Positions 11,905 through 24,930 of a stretch of DNA of 64,000 nucleotides are shown here, piece by piece. This DNA comes from Ooceraea biroi (Eukaryota > Arthropoda > Insecta > Hymenoptera > Formicidae). The notes beneath the pieces are model-generated. The model made no database searches, was not told where the DNA came from, and saw only the letters and a list, made by a program, of their open reading frames with translations. Every line of letters begins with the position of its first letter. Position 1 is the first letter of the stretch. Made by a program: the position numbers and the translations under genes. Location of the stretch: contig NC_039510.1 of the NCBI RefSeq assembly GCF_003672135.1, forward strand, positions 7,254,001-7,318,000, written 5' to 3'.

Positions 11905-13139
11905 TATGTGTAATAAAGTTGTGTGAAAATTATTTGAAAAACACATTTTTTTAATATAGCTGTTTTATTTTATTATTAAATATACGCGCGCGATTTGTTT
12001 AGTGTAATAATTTATTTAGTGTAATGATTTGTGTGCCAACAGTTCCGCACGGTACACGAGAGCGATTACGAATGTTATAGCATCAAAGAGCCTTCATCCG
12101 TAATTACCACCGTAGTTTGTACCTTCTGTTTATCCATAATCAACGCAATCGACTCATTCTATTACCGTATTTGACTCTCGTTATGCAAAATTTCCTCAAA
12201 AGCATTTGCGAAGAATGCTCATTTTGCCCTTTGTTTACGATGAAATTAGGCTAATTTGGACAGCTAACAAAAAATTTTTATGTTCTCTCCTTTTCTCTTC
12301 TTCCGTCCTTCTTTTTTCAATTGGCCAATTGTAAGACAAGATATGGAATGGATGTGAGAAGTTTTCGCGACGATAATAATGATGCATTTGCCACGGCCGC
12401 GAAAGCTTCGCGATCGAAGGTTAAGGTTGTACGAGCCAATTTTTGCGAGTTTCCTTTTGGCTCTCTTTCTTTCTCTTTCTGTCTGAAAGTTCGCGGTGCC
12501 AAATAAACCAACGAACAGCAATCTATTGAACTTGACATGCAATGAATGCGAGAACGGGACGCATTTTTCTTTTCTTCGCGAAACGTGTCAATATCATTTC
12601 TCGTGTATCTCGAATGTGGAATAATTTTCAATAAAAATAATTTTGTCACAGTTTTGCTAGCAACGAAAACTGCACGATAATTATTTTATACCTTTGAAGA
12701 ACACGCGTATTTGTTTTGAATTATTGACTGGATTATATTCTAATTTGTATATATTTAATGTTAATTTAATGTCAATATTTTAAATTGTATCATAAAAATG
12801 ATACACTTTATTTTTATACAAGATATTTTATCCATTTCTTCTCTTTCATCTTTTCTTCATTTTTTTCGTTGGATGAACAATAGAGATGACCGAGCCAAAT
12901 CGTTTTCCTCTTCATTCGCACGGAAGGTGAACATGGGGCGGAACTGGAATTCGATATCGCGTTTTCCCGCTATATTGTCGCAAATAGTTTTCTGCGGTAT
13001 TCGCATTCATGTACAAATTATTATCCAATATGTGGCATAAACCAAAAAAAGATAATTGTTTAGCATGAATCAGAAAGGCGAAGAAAATTTAATCAAAAGG
13101 CGCTTTAAAGAAATTTTTCGAAATGTCAAATTTTTACTT

Positions 13140-13330
13140 GAATTTTATTAAAATTAAAGATTAAAACCGACCTCTCCGCTTTTTTTATTAATAACTTTTT
13201 AATAAACAACGAACAACGGCTAAAATTATTTGCAAGTTAATCAAGGCCATGTCCTCAACAATATATGCCAAGGTCATTGAAATCGATGAGGTTGCCTCTA
13301 ATCTTAACATTTACCAAGAAATCTTTTAAA
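13140..13330. repeat. Possible relic related to the TIR element at 56.8 kb
   Basis: The segment TAATAACTTTTTAATAAACAACGAACAACGG, here read in parts, resembles the inverted-repeat arm at 57600-57640 (TAATAACATTTTAGTAAAC). The following ATATGCCAAGGTCATTG resembles the TATATGTCAAGG of the same arm. It is too diverged to give borders. Confidence 0.3.
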
Positions 13331-16300
13331 ACTATCCCATTTTATGAAGACATGACTTTCTCTCGTTTTCTCTCCTTTTTCTTCGATTCTTCAGTTTCGG
13401 TTTTTCTCTCCCAACTTTGGCATTGTTCTACACATCCGCGCGTCGATAACTACTCTCGCTCTCGCGGATAGAACATCTGTACCTTGCCAAGTTCCTGGCT
13501 GGCGGCTGGAAAATTGGAAGTTCCGTATCGATCATGTTTCACGTCATTTGTCATGTCGAGCAATATAAAGAGTTCTGTTAGCCCGCCAGCCTGCTCGCCC
13601 GCCGCGAAAAACTAGCACGTTCAAACGTGATTTACACAAGATACAACAGTAAACTCATTGAAGTACTTTTGCAAGCTGTTTTTGCATTCAAGACAGTCAA
13701 ACCGTCAAACGCAAACAACTAGTTGGCATCACGAGCGGGCATTTTGTTACATTATGTTTCCATTTTTATTTTCATTGTTTTACATATCCAATTGTACGTT
13801 ACATTGTTGCTACAAATGTAATGCGCAAAATATGTCTGATATTTTATTCTAATATAAATATATTTGTATCCCGTGTATCGAGATTAGCTCGCGACTCGGC
13901 TGTAGTTTAATTACGAATCTCATAAAGAATGTAAGCGATAATTGTGGATATTGGTTTCGTCCGAGAAATAATTTATCTGTCTGCCTAGATATTAATAGAT
14001 CTTTCCGATCAACTTTCAAAGAGACAGTCTGTACGTAGATTATATCTAGTGACTTTCCGTCTATCTCATTTCAATGATTGCAATTTTTGCAAGCAATGCC
14101 ATATATTTGAAATAAATACAACGTGCGCACAATTTATTCCAAGTGATACTACGACACTTATATCGAATAAAATAGTCCAACAATAATTACAGGTATCGAA
14201 GAAACGTTGAAGAGGCAATTTCAGGTTCTCAAGTTCTTGTTGCGCTATTCTTTTCGAGCTGGAAGAAAAGAAAACGGAAGGGAAGGAGGAAGCGGCGGTC
14301 TCGGTCTCGGTCACGACTGTCGGAGCTCATTGCACGCATCGTTTATACATGAAGGTGGTGGACCTTGCCACCGCATTTACCGCCATCGGCTTCTCGAGAT
14401 TCTATCTAAACTACCGCTTTTTACAAGCATGCAACCGCATGGCACTGATGCACGAGCGCCCTTAACCTCGTGGCTTGCATCGGTCTCCCGGCTTCGATCG
14501 GGGGTGGTAGTTGCTTGCGGGTGGCGATGGTAGTGGTGGGCGCACAGTGGTGCCTAGCCGGACGAAACCTCGTTTCTCGAATCCACCTCGGAAATCCACT
14601 CGGACACGCTTACGTAATCTCCAATTGTCGGCTAACAAGGATCATTGCGTCATTACGGACGGACCGCGATGAACAATTGCTACATAAATCAAACATCAAT
14701 TTATATGTCTATCCATGCATTTTCCTTTTTTTTCCTGTTCCTGTTTTTTTCTTGTATAATGTGAGAGATATGCGAGTTGATGTATATGAAGATTTAAATA
14801 ATTAGCATTTACAGTTTTATTTTAATTATGTATAAGGCGTTACGATGAACTCTTTTCTCTCTTTCGACGGTTGGACTTGGGATGACCCGCGAGATTTCGT
14901 TCACTCGAACACCATCGGCGAACACGATTGTACCAACCGACCTCCAGACTCCTCGGCGCTGTCATGTTCCCAACACACGTCCATACATAATAAATCTTGT
15001 CGGACATACATAGGCATGCACGTGTGCGCGTTGCACGATAATGCGCGTCTCGAACGAAGAATGCACGGTCGTGAGATTTAGTTCGATTCTGCGACCGACC
15101 GCGCTATATTTTACGTGTGCGCAACTTTTGCGTCCGAGTGATAAAAGTCACGGCGAATCAGTCACATTTGTTCCCAATGCAGGTCCCCTCGATATGTGCA
15201 TATCTCCTGAAATCTTCTGAAAATTCGTGGCAAAGAAAGTTTGCGATGATGCCTATTCAGACTTTCATTCATCGCGCGATAAAACGATTTCAAGCGAAAT
15301 TTGTTGCTACGTCCAATCCGAAAGCTCTCCTAACTTTGCTGAAGAAGAAGAAGAGAGAGAAAGGGAGGGAAAAGGAGAGGGAGATTGTATTGAACTGAAT
15401 TGCACAAACATAAATAAAAGTGTCGCTCCTTCATTGTTTTACATATTATAAAAATATTCTATAAAATAATATTATTTTGCGAAAGGAGAAAGAAATTTTC
15501 ATTTTACATTTCGCCCGTTTTCCTTTGTTTGCGCTCACAATCAACGCTATCGATTTCGACCCAGACACTCTTTCCGAGCACAAACATTGAAAAGGTATTA
15601 CTGTCAAACGGCATCTGTAGACAAGTTTTTGAGCGAATACGGTGATGCGTTGTTGGGATTACGGATATATCGAATGTATCGTTATAAACGATATTTGTAA
15701 ATTAAATCCTCGATTAAGAAGCGAAATTGGATGTGCATTAATCCGCTTCGCAAATGCCGAAACCTCCGCGAGCTCCGTTTGTACTCTGTACGGGCAACTC
15801 AATCAATGTTTATTCGGATTGGAGAGGGATTTGTTTGATCTCCTTTCGGAGCAATTTTATATAATCTCTTTACCTGATTATTAATTAATCTTTTTCTACA
15901 GTTTTATATTATATCGTGATTATACACACGTTCATGCACGGACTCACACATTCATACGTCCCCTCCCCCTCCCTCCCACATCGTATTCTTGTTGAATCTG
16001 CGAAAAAATGAAATGAACGGAAGAAATTGAATTTTAAATATCTTTTAAAAATATTACGCGCCGCTTGACGTACTGTAAAATAATTTGAGATGTACATTTT
16101 TTTCCATTTTTACTCTATGTAGAAAGGCAGAAAGTTTTACTGGTCGGCAGTTTCTTCAGTCTCACATCGTTCTTGCTAGACTTGTTTACAGAGTAATGCT
16201 AAATTTAATTACTCCTAGTGACGTATGTGTGTGTATACCGTGAGAGCAAATAATGTTTACCTAATTAAACCTCGAGGGTGGCAAGAGGCGAGTCGCGAAT

Positions 16301-16354
16301 GTGTTAGCAAAGCAGTTAAAGTACAATTCTGTTTCATGCCAAAATTAAGTTCTC

Positions 16355-16357
<3 letters not shown>

Positions 16358-16388
<31 letters not shown>
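16358..16388. repeat. CT dinucleotide microsatellite
   Basis: About 15 uninterrupted CT units. Confidence 0.95.
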
Positions 16389-16390
<2 letters not shown>

Positions 16391-19300
16391 TGTTCATTCT
16401 CCCTTTTTTTGTATCCGTTTAGCATAGCTGCAAATAATGCAACGATGTACTTACATACATTTACTACGCAGATTTTCTGATCTATCTTTTTGTTATGTCT
16501 CAACTCGTCGTTTTTGCGACTTTTATTTATCTTGAATTTTTCATCCTACAAATAATAATAATAATCTAGAAATATATTGATTCCAAGAATATTAAAATCT
16601 GAAAAAAATATTTTTTACGTGAAACTATATGAAATTATGTGAATTTTTCGAGAAGAATCAATCGAATGTGGTTCATGTTGTCTCTCATAACTCTGCACAT
16701 GAAAATACAAATGAAAGATTAAGTTACAAACTCAAAATTGAATTGAGCGCGTCTGATTTATTGAGCTCCGGGACGCATTACGTCATTGATGAAGAAATTC
16801 CCGTGACAATTGACGTCGTTAATAACGCATTAGCGACCGAATTAATACCTCGGCAAAGCTGATTTAATGAGGCTTGTTCCGTATTCGCGCGATGATGATC
16901 GGGAAACACGAGAGAGAGAGAGGGAGCAGCGGTTTCTGTCCGGGAAACAACTTCCGATGTCAGAAATTGCCGACCGGGATATTGGCTCTCGCTTCTTGTC
17001 GATATTATTTATGATATCTTCCGCCTTACATGTATGGATCTTACTTGGATCCATTAGGTGAGCTTGTGATGTATGGCGTTACGATACATGGTACAACAGC
17101 TGCTTCATCGAAAATTCCATCTTACGGCAACATATTCGTCCAAGTAATAGAATTTTCATTTGCATCAATTGAAACGAAATTGGCGACTATATGTTTATAC
17201 GTTTCACATTTGTAAGATGTAACATGTCCTAACAATAAGTCAAATAAGATATTTTTCAAATATTTTTCTGCAGGATGTTTTTTATTTTGTGAAATTGCAA
17301 GAGAAGAATAATTGCATAAATGATGTAAATATATATAATATGGAATTTAATCTTATTTATTAATATTATATAACAATTTCTGTTAGGTATGACGAGAATG
17401 AATCAGGTTTTTATTGAGACATTTCTCGATAGTTGCACAACTTTCCAAACTTTTGCCAAGAATAATCCATCAGCGACTTTTCACGAAAGTTTTTTCTCTC
17501 ATCAAAAAGGAACAGAAAAATACTTTGCCGCGGTACCACTGAAGCGCTCTTGATTTGATAGAGTTTAATTGAATTTTTAGACTGTCTGACAATGAGTTGA
17601 GAAATAAAGCCCTACGATAATGAAAATGTCCAATGTGTGAACGCTAGAATCGTATGCAAATCTGTTGATTATTCCTCCTCGTATTCGCAACTTGTTTCAA
17701 ACTCTCTGTTTCAGGGTTCCAATTCAATGGTAACTCGCTATTATATTGCATCAAGCGAGCATCAAGAAAAATTCCCGCACACAAATATCATCAAATATCA
17801 TAAAATATCATCAAAATACAAAACGATTTGTGTGTGAAACTACTTGATGAAAAGAAACAGATCTGTCATTCTAATTAATTAAAATTAAATTCGTCGAATT
17901 AGTAAAAATTAGTAAAAAAATGAAATGACTGACGATTATTGGCTTTGTTCTCTATCGAATCGGTGCGGAATCTGCAATATTTTTGTACAATTTCTGCATA
18001 TACATTGTCTGACTATGGTGAAAGAATTCACGAGTTTTATCGCGTAAACTTTTGTCGATATTTCGCGACCGCATGATATAACGATCGCGGCTAACACATT
18101 TTGCTTGAACAACTTGACATTAAAGTGACAGGCATACGTAACAACACTTACGCTGATCAGTATAATAATGTTGGCATTTTACAAAATAGCTAGCTGAATA
18201 ATAATCGCGTATTATTTCATCAGACGTTTAAAGAAGTGAAACTTTTTGCGAAACGTTGCGAATATACGATTTTAATTCTGATTTAAAAGCGTGAAGTTTC
18301 CAGAATTGGAGAAAATGAGACGACATTCTTCAAGAATTACCGTAAATTGCGTTAAATAAGCATATATTTTACAAAATTAAGAGACGCATTAAATTGCGGG
18401 AATGTAGGTTGACTGCGTAATCGTGTATAATTACAATTCCAAAATATGGTTTAGACAGTAGGAAAAGTTTCGACTAATATACACGTGGAAATGCTCGACT
18501 ATATGCACTTGCATTAACATCAACTTTGCTTTAGCATTATTCTACACACGTTCGCAGCGCGCGTATGAGTCTAATTCACTTGCGGAATGCAGTCTAATTC
18601 GAATACAACTACATCGGATCGTGCAAATTATTGAAATTACAAGAAATTACAATTTTCATTAACGAGAAAATATCGCCCGTTGTCATTTATTCGTTTAAAC
18701 TCTTACAGATCGATACAGATTTTTCTTTTACATTGAGATGTGATCAGATATTAGATCGGGATAGCGCAAATGGTGCACAGCTTTCTGTTACATTGAGCTT
18801 TTAAGGTTTTCATTTTTATGTCAGTCAACATTAGCAGCAAACTTCTAGTAGAAAATTACATGAGAGTCAATCTTCATAGTAGAAGTGTCATTTTCTTGAA
18901 AAAATGATTGAAAATATAATTAAATCGCAAAGAGTTTAATGAAAAAATTATGAGAGCCAATTTCATTATCGTGCTAAATCGAATTACATAGAATTTATCA
19001 TTATTTCTACTTATTCTCATATGTTGACAATTTGTAGATTATAGCGGCTTTGAAATCGTTTATTGCAGAAGATGAGGATTGTTATAACACCTGTAGTCAC
19101 GACGAGAATAACAATCACTTTATTAATGAACCACGAAACCCTATTTTGCGAATAAATGCTGACTAGCGTTCTCGATTGTCAATCATTGATAATTACAAAG
19201 CGTTCTCGACATCAGTAAAGTACATTAAAGGATTTGCATTAACATGTAAATGAAGCTTCGATTACATTAAAGTACCATCTAGGAAGTCCTAAAAATATAC

Positions 19301-20226
19301 TTGAAATAATTTTATTAGGTTTTTTTAATATTTAATTTATAATTTTTCTTTATAATAAATTATTTAAATCCTAAATTATTATTAAAGAACAATATCCCAA
19401 TTGACGTCGCTGTGGATTCATTCACCCAACTGACAATGAATCGTAATTTCGTTAAGGATATTATTAGCAAAGCTATGACAGAAGCATTTTGCTGCGAAAT
19501 TGCGCAAATTTCACAAAATGTGCTGTGGATGCTACTGGGGAAACCACAGATTCTGCTCCGCTATTCTGTGCTGGTGAGGGCATCTCTTTTGCGATCGCAT
19601 AATGGCTTAACGAGATAAGAGGATTTCATGCGAATGAGCGTTTACCGCTTTCGCGGGAATATGCGACAACGTCGGTAGTCCCACGTTGCGAGAATACGCA
19701 TTTCAAGTTCCGATTCTCGCGCGAAACTTGCGATCCAAGTAACTGTCTTGTCACTTGTTAACTCTTATCGCGTCGTCGCACCAGTTGAGTCTGGGAAATC
19801 TTGCGTAAAATGTTAACGCTCTAATTGGAGATTTAATCGACTTGGGTGTAATGATCCAAAGAGACTACTTTGAATCACGTCTCTTAAGCATTCTCTTCAA
19901 GCATCGCAAATAAGAATTGTGAAAAACTTGCGTGCGATATAGTGCAATGTTGTTGATTAATGAAAAACAATTATTATTTGGAGATTAATGTATTCATCAT
20001 TAATCAACTTAATAAAGTTGCATTATTGCAACACAAATCGTCGGCCTAATTAGAAAACTTCTAACTCACAAAATTACAATTTTACAGGAACTTTAGTAGA
20101 CGATGCAAAATCTCAAGATAAGTTGGCTGAAATAAATATCTCAATTTTATAAAAAATTGAAGTTAGAAGGTTTTTTAATTAGGCACGACGAAGTGTGATT
20201 TATCTTTACGAATTTATTGCCCGCGC

Positions 20227-20248
20227 GCGCACACACACACACACACAG
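20227..20248 (-). repeat. TG microsatellite beside the TM5-exon splice donor
   Basis: On the plus strand this is a GC run followed by AC units. In the minus-strand transcript it reads UG repeats beginning about 16 bases into the intron, just after the donor at 20264-20263. Confidence 0.9.
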
Positions 20249-20264
20249 ACGGAGTTCCACTCAC

Positions 20265-20562
20265 CGTTAACGGCGTGGAGCTCCGTGGGCACCATGAAGT
20301 GTGCCGTGTGAAGGGCTAGCTCACCGGTATCGGCGGCGGCCTGCAGCAACATCTGTTGATGATGATGATGCCGGGTAGACGAGCGATGATGGTGCACGCT
20401 ATTGAGCACGATGTTGCTAGATGTTCGGCTGAGCGCCTTTCGTTGCCGAATCGCTTCCTTGTAGATCTTGTAATACATGATGAGCATTACTAGGCCTGGG
20501 ATCCAAAAAGACACGCAGGAACTGATAACCGCATACGGTAGGTTCACTCGAAACTCGCAGCT
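20265..20562 (-). CDS. Octbeta2R-like receptor, exon with TM5 and loop 3
   Basis: This is the second coding exon of the downstream octopamine receptor, 99 codons plus one base. The acceptor is TTTCAG before AGCTGC. The donor follows AACG with intron GTGAGT at 20264. It continues in phase 0 from the exon at 20690-21343. The protein begins SCEF, whose Cys (about residue 220) is the extracellular loop 2 partner of Cys136. TM5 (about 226-249) carries serines in [10 protein letters not shown] that contact the catechol-like ring of the ligand in this family. Intracellular loop 3 has [11 protein letters not shown], which I associate with Octbeta2R/Octbeta3R and not with Octbeta1R, and then a His-rich run. 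Without splicing, the frame would stop at 20206 after a repeat-encoded tail. TM6, TM7 and the C tail are not found downstream and should lie before base 1. Confidence 0.9.
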
Positions 20563-20689
20563 CTGAAAGAATTACACTTTCACTGTAATCTCTTAATTCA
20601 TAAAATACATTATACATTTTTTTGAGTCGTAATCAGGGAAATGATTAATTTCCATTGTCGTTGATATTTATTGAAAAAGCGTTACGTAC
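20563..20689 (-). other. Intron of Octbeta2R-like receptor
   Basis: This 127-base intron has donor GTACGT at 20689 and acceptor TTTCAG ending at 20563. Reading through it would add 14 residues and a stop, so it must be removed to keep the receptor intact. Confidence 0.85.
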
Positions 20690-21343
20690 CTCCGGGTGTT
20701 TCGCCATGTAGTCTAAATGTTCCTTTGTCGTGTACCATCCCATGAAGATCGGCATGAAGCTTATCAGGGCTGGCAGGAGCCAAGCGCTACCCAACATACA
20801 CCACACCGTACCTTGCCTCATGATCACCGTATACTCCAGCGGACTTACAATGGCATAATATCTATCCACGCTGATGCAACAAAGATGTAGGATGCTGGCG
20901 GTGCTAAAGTACACATCCAACGAGTTCCACAGATTGCACATTACTGCCCCGAAAAGCCATCTTCCTGAGAGCTCTACCGAGGCGTTGAAGGTCATAGCGC
21001 ATATGGCTACCAATAGATCAGCCGCCGCTAACGAAACCACATAGCAGTTGGTGACCACGCGGAGTCTACGGTGCCTGCGCACACTGGCAATCACCAGCAT
21101 GTTGCCGAGAACCGCCGTGATGATGATGCTGCCCATGATGACGCCCTTTATCACCACCAACAGCATATTCATATTCTCGGGCAGGTTCTCCACCGTCGGG
21201 TTCTCCGCAGACGATGTCATATTTGTGGTGGCCGTGATGGTCGTTGCACTGCTGACGGTGATAGTGGTGTTGACGAAAGCCGATGAAGATATAGGTTCTA
21301 CTCGGGGTAGGCTCGTTGACATTGTCGCCATCAGGTTCAACAT
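20690..21343 (-). CDS. Octbeta2R-like octopamine receptor, 5' coding exon
   Basis: This exon of 218 codons starts at ATG 21343 and encodes a beta-adrenergic-like octopamine receptor, a plasma-membrane GPCR that in this family couples to Gs and raises cAMP. The extracellular N terminus (1-60) is Ser/Thr-rich with N-glycosylation sites at Asn25 and Asn41. TM1 (about 62-88) contains the conserved GN. TM2 (about 98-120) has LAAAD. TM3 has Cys136 and the amine-binding Asp143 in [10 protein letters not shown], and ends in DRY (160-162). TM4 (about 178-201) has the conserved Trp188. The exon ends after HPE at a GTACGT donor. The [13 protein letters not shown] and [19 protein letters not shown] blocks are diagnostic of insect Octbeta receptors. 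Internal ATGs at codons 5 and 8 could also be used. Subtype beta2 or beta3 is an inference from loop 3 of the next exon. Confidence 0.92.
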
Positions 21344-24300
21344 GCTGGTGGAAGGCTGTTGATGCTGGACTTTACTGTTTACGTCGTGGAGAATGGTTCT
21401 TTTCGGGTCCCTCGCTTGTTTCAGGCTGCATAGCGATCGAAAGTCGTTGCTTGAATTACTTGTTGGTGATCATCTTAGATGGGTTGATATCTCTTATTTC
21501 ATTGATATCACTGTCAACGAAACTCGTTCATATTTCAACTCAATTGTATAATATCGTAGCGGTCTATATCAGACATTATTGAATCTTGCAAAGGTATCAG
21601 AGTGAGAAGGTTTCTCAATCTTCAAATTAAGCGTTCAGAGTTTCTATTTACGTGTTCATCCTTTGCATATTAAATTTTGCGGAAAATCTTTCACCATGAT
21701 CTGATATTCCACGAGAAAAGCGTTTCCCGTTTCAAAATGCTCAACGATCACGACATTCATATTTTTACCGTTAATCCAAGATCTACTCATACGAGATGTA
21801 TATAGTTATTCACCATGTATATAATCGTAATACCATAATGTTGCGATGCAAAAATAATATTGCATAATCAAAGCACCATTTTGTATTTTCATCAAAATTG
21901 CTCAATCTTCTCTTATTCTTTACTTTAATTTTTCATTTTTCTTTTATTTTTTCAGGAGTATTTTCAAGAATCTTCGCTTTCTCTCTTCTGGATCTGTTAT
22001 TTATGTATCGAATATATTGTTTTATAATCAAGTTGTCACGTACAATTATTGCGGGTGGATTTGTGTTTCATAGAAGAGACTTATTCTTCTCGTTGTTCGA
22101 ATAAAATCTCTTGAATATCATTACAAATATTTTGCCATTTTTCGACCAATTTTGTCTAAATTGCACCAAATTATCTTGCGGTAGTTTCGTACGAATCACT
22201 ATTAATTTTCGTACATCCATGGTTATCAATCTGAGTGTATCGATTGCAGAAACAGTCTCGATTAATGAGAATTAAGACTTCATTATAATCACTATACACG
22301 AAATAATTTCACAGATTTCACACACACATGCACACATGTCGAGAAATGTATCACCATTTTTGCTAACGCATCGAATTTTCTTCATTGCATTAAATGTCAC
22401 TGTAAAACAATAAAACAATACGCATAGAATGATTTGAATTGAATGTGATTTCTTCGATTTTCCTTTTGATTAATCGAAATTAATTATAATTGCTCAAAAT
22501 GAATAAATTTGAATTAGTTTCCAGTTGGCAAAGATCGAAGGATTCTCGTGCATAATTCGATTGCCTGAACGTGTTTTCAGCAAAAGAATAATTTTGAAGG
22601 CTTTTCACAGCTACAGTAATACCTAATGTATCTTGTTGACAGCTTCCACAATGATGCTTGAGAATTTCATCGTTCAGCGTCACCAGTATCCCAACAGCTA
22701 ACTCAAAGATGACGTCTAATCTCTTACTTTAAACCTGAATGAACGATATTCCTGTTAACATACTTGTTAACGCACTCGAACGAGATTGGATGATATTAAT
22801 ACGCGGGAGGAGAGGTTCCTGAAACTTTCAGCCACCAAAATGTTTCCGAGGATATACGTATTGCAAGCGACGCTGCTAAGAGGATTTGCTACGGGCGAAC
22901 CATTATATATAATGCAAAATCGCCTTTCGCTTCCGATACCGACTAACTATAATTATACAAGAATCTCCGGCACATTTCTTCGGAGTTTATTATCGAAACT
23001 GGAGCAAAATTGCTGCATCAGCTGTCGTGGAGATTATCAGAAAAATTTTGTTTTCTTTCGTATTACGGAAACAGCAAGACATCTTCCGGACGCGACGTAA
23101 TCACACGAGTGCGCATCAGTAGCTAGCATAATGAAACAGCGGGCGGATTCTCGAGATGCCGCTCGCCTGCGGCGGGTGATCTTTAATTACTACATTGTCA
23201 CCGTAGAACGGCCACTGCGAAATTAGGGATGCAAGAGGCTTAATAACTTTCCATTTCTCGTAGAGAAATATTTTGAATGGAGACAGAGGGATTTTCTTTC
23301 TCTTCGTGTTTTGGATAGGCAAATGTTATGCGCGTTTTGCTCAGAAATTCTTATCTGCTCTTCTGTTGTACTAGTAGCAATATATATATGTATAGAGAGA
23401 AGGGGGGGGGGCAAAAGAGAGAGACTTGCACGTTGATTGCTCCATGTTTGAAATATTAATGAAATTCTTATTTTTTAAGAATTTATACCTTTTTATCATT
23501 TTCCAAGTACTTCCGTGAGAATATTTCTGTCGTTTCTCTCTGCAATTTAAATGAGTATTATTACGTTGTGAATTCTTTTAATGGGGATTCCCCGTGATTA
23601 TTTAACCACGAAGCCGCAGTATTCAGGGTATTTTAAACCACCCTCGATTCGATGCCTCGCCTACTCTCGAGTAATTATAAGACGAGACAAAAGTAAAGAA
23701 AAACTTTTAATCAAGCTACCGATTTTCATTTAAGGCGATTGTCAGATTCCGCGGAAATTTACCGAAAAAGAGAGCAAAGAGAATACGACGGAAAAATTAC
23801 AATGAGCAAAAATCTATCAACCAAGATAACGCAAAACAATTGGAGAGTAAATTAAAAAATGTAAATTGTGATTTTTCTAATTTATCCACATTTCATGTCA
23901 GCCATTATACGTTATAATGTACGGCGTACCATTTATTATTTTCTCTATGCAATTATTTACATTGTAATCTGTTATGTTGTGTATTATTAATGAATGTACC
24001 GTAGTGTGATATATTCGCAGGTGTGTTCGTGGCTTTTAATGAATTAAGTGAGGCAATTAATCGTATTGCTGTTCCAATATAAACAGCGAAGCAAATTAAT
24101 TTTACCTCCCTGTGATATTATATGATGTTTATACATCAATTACAACTTACAAATTGCGTAATCGAATGTTCGCGTGTTTACACGAAATCCAATCTCGGGA
24201 GCGAAAGATCAGCATCACCGGAGTTCTCTATCGGATCAAGGATTCCGTCCTACACGTGGTGCGTAGAAGAGGAAAATAATCCGTATAGAGATTGGGGAAG

Positions 24301-24889
24301 AGAAGGGCGGGATCAATGACTTTCCCCACGAATTTTCACATCACGAGGAAAATACTTTGAGAAAATATGCGAATACTTTAGAAAAGTAACAAAGATAAAA
24401 GGAATAGATTTTAGAACACACGAGTCAACTGAAAGATGGGCCGAAAAAAGGGCGAGATAAGTGAAAGATAGAACATATTCGATAAGGAAGAGATAGAGAG
24501 TTTTTCTAATGTCTATGTGTGTGTGAGTATATTTGTCGAATACATGTGCATTTGCAATACTAACACAATTGCAAAAGGCATGCTAGTCGATACAGCAAAT
24601 ATTGCACGAATTTTTCACGGTTCTATTTGTCAACAATTTCGGTTTTACAAATAGCAACCCCAAGTCGGTTTGCTTCGTTCAATCGACTCGACAAAGCAGC
24701 TATTAATATCGTGAATCGAATTAATAAGTAATACGCGCGAAAATTCGTTATCGCACTGTCAATAAGAAGTTACGAGACGAGAAAGTACAAGAATAATAGC
24801 TGCCAGAGAGGTTGGATACTATAATTACTGAAATGATTAAAATTTCAATTAATAGGATTATTTTGCCTCTATAATTATACTTGACGGAA

Positions 24890-24891
<2 letters not shown>
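21344..24891. other. Region upstream of Octbeta2R-like start codon
   Basis: This should hold the 5' untranslated region and perhaps the promoter of the receptor starting at 21343 on the minus strand. No TATA box, initiator or splice site stands out clearly enough to annotate. Other open frames (for example 22786-23100 on the plus strand) have no family signature. Confidence 0.4.

Positions 24892-24928
<37 letters not shown>
24892..24928. repeat. TA dinucleotide microsatellite
   Basis: About 18 uninterrupted TA units. Confidence 0.95.

Positions 24929-24930
<2 letters not shown>

Larger units (their letters stand above)
11907..20226. other. Non-coding stretch, probable intron
   Basis: No conserved exon was recognised on either strand. 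Features are limited to a possible element relic near 13140-13330 and a CT repeat at 16358-16388. Open frames such as those at 14207-14805 are GC-richer than the surroundings but have no family signature. If the downstream receptor's TM6 and TM7 exons existed here I would expect the conserved KAARTLGII and NPxxY motifs, and I do not see them. Confidence 0.5.

Noticed and set aside
14207..14805. Overlapping plus-strand open frames of 108 and 111 codons in a GC-richer patch
   Set aside because: No family signature, no plausible splice sites in frame, and composition alone explains the lack of stops.
21048..21362. Plus-strand open frames of 104 and 71 codons
   Set aside because: They are shadows of the receptor's first coding exon on the opposite strand.
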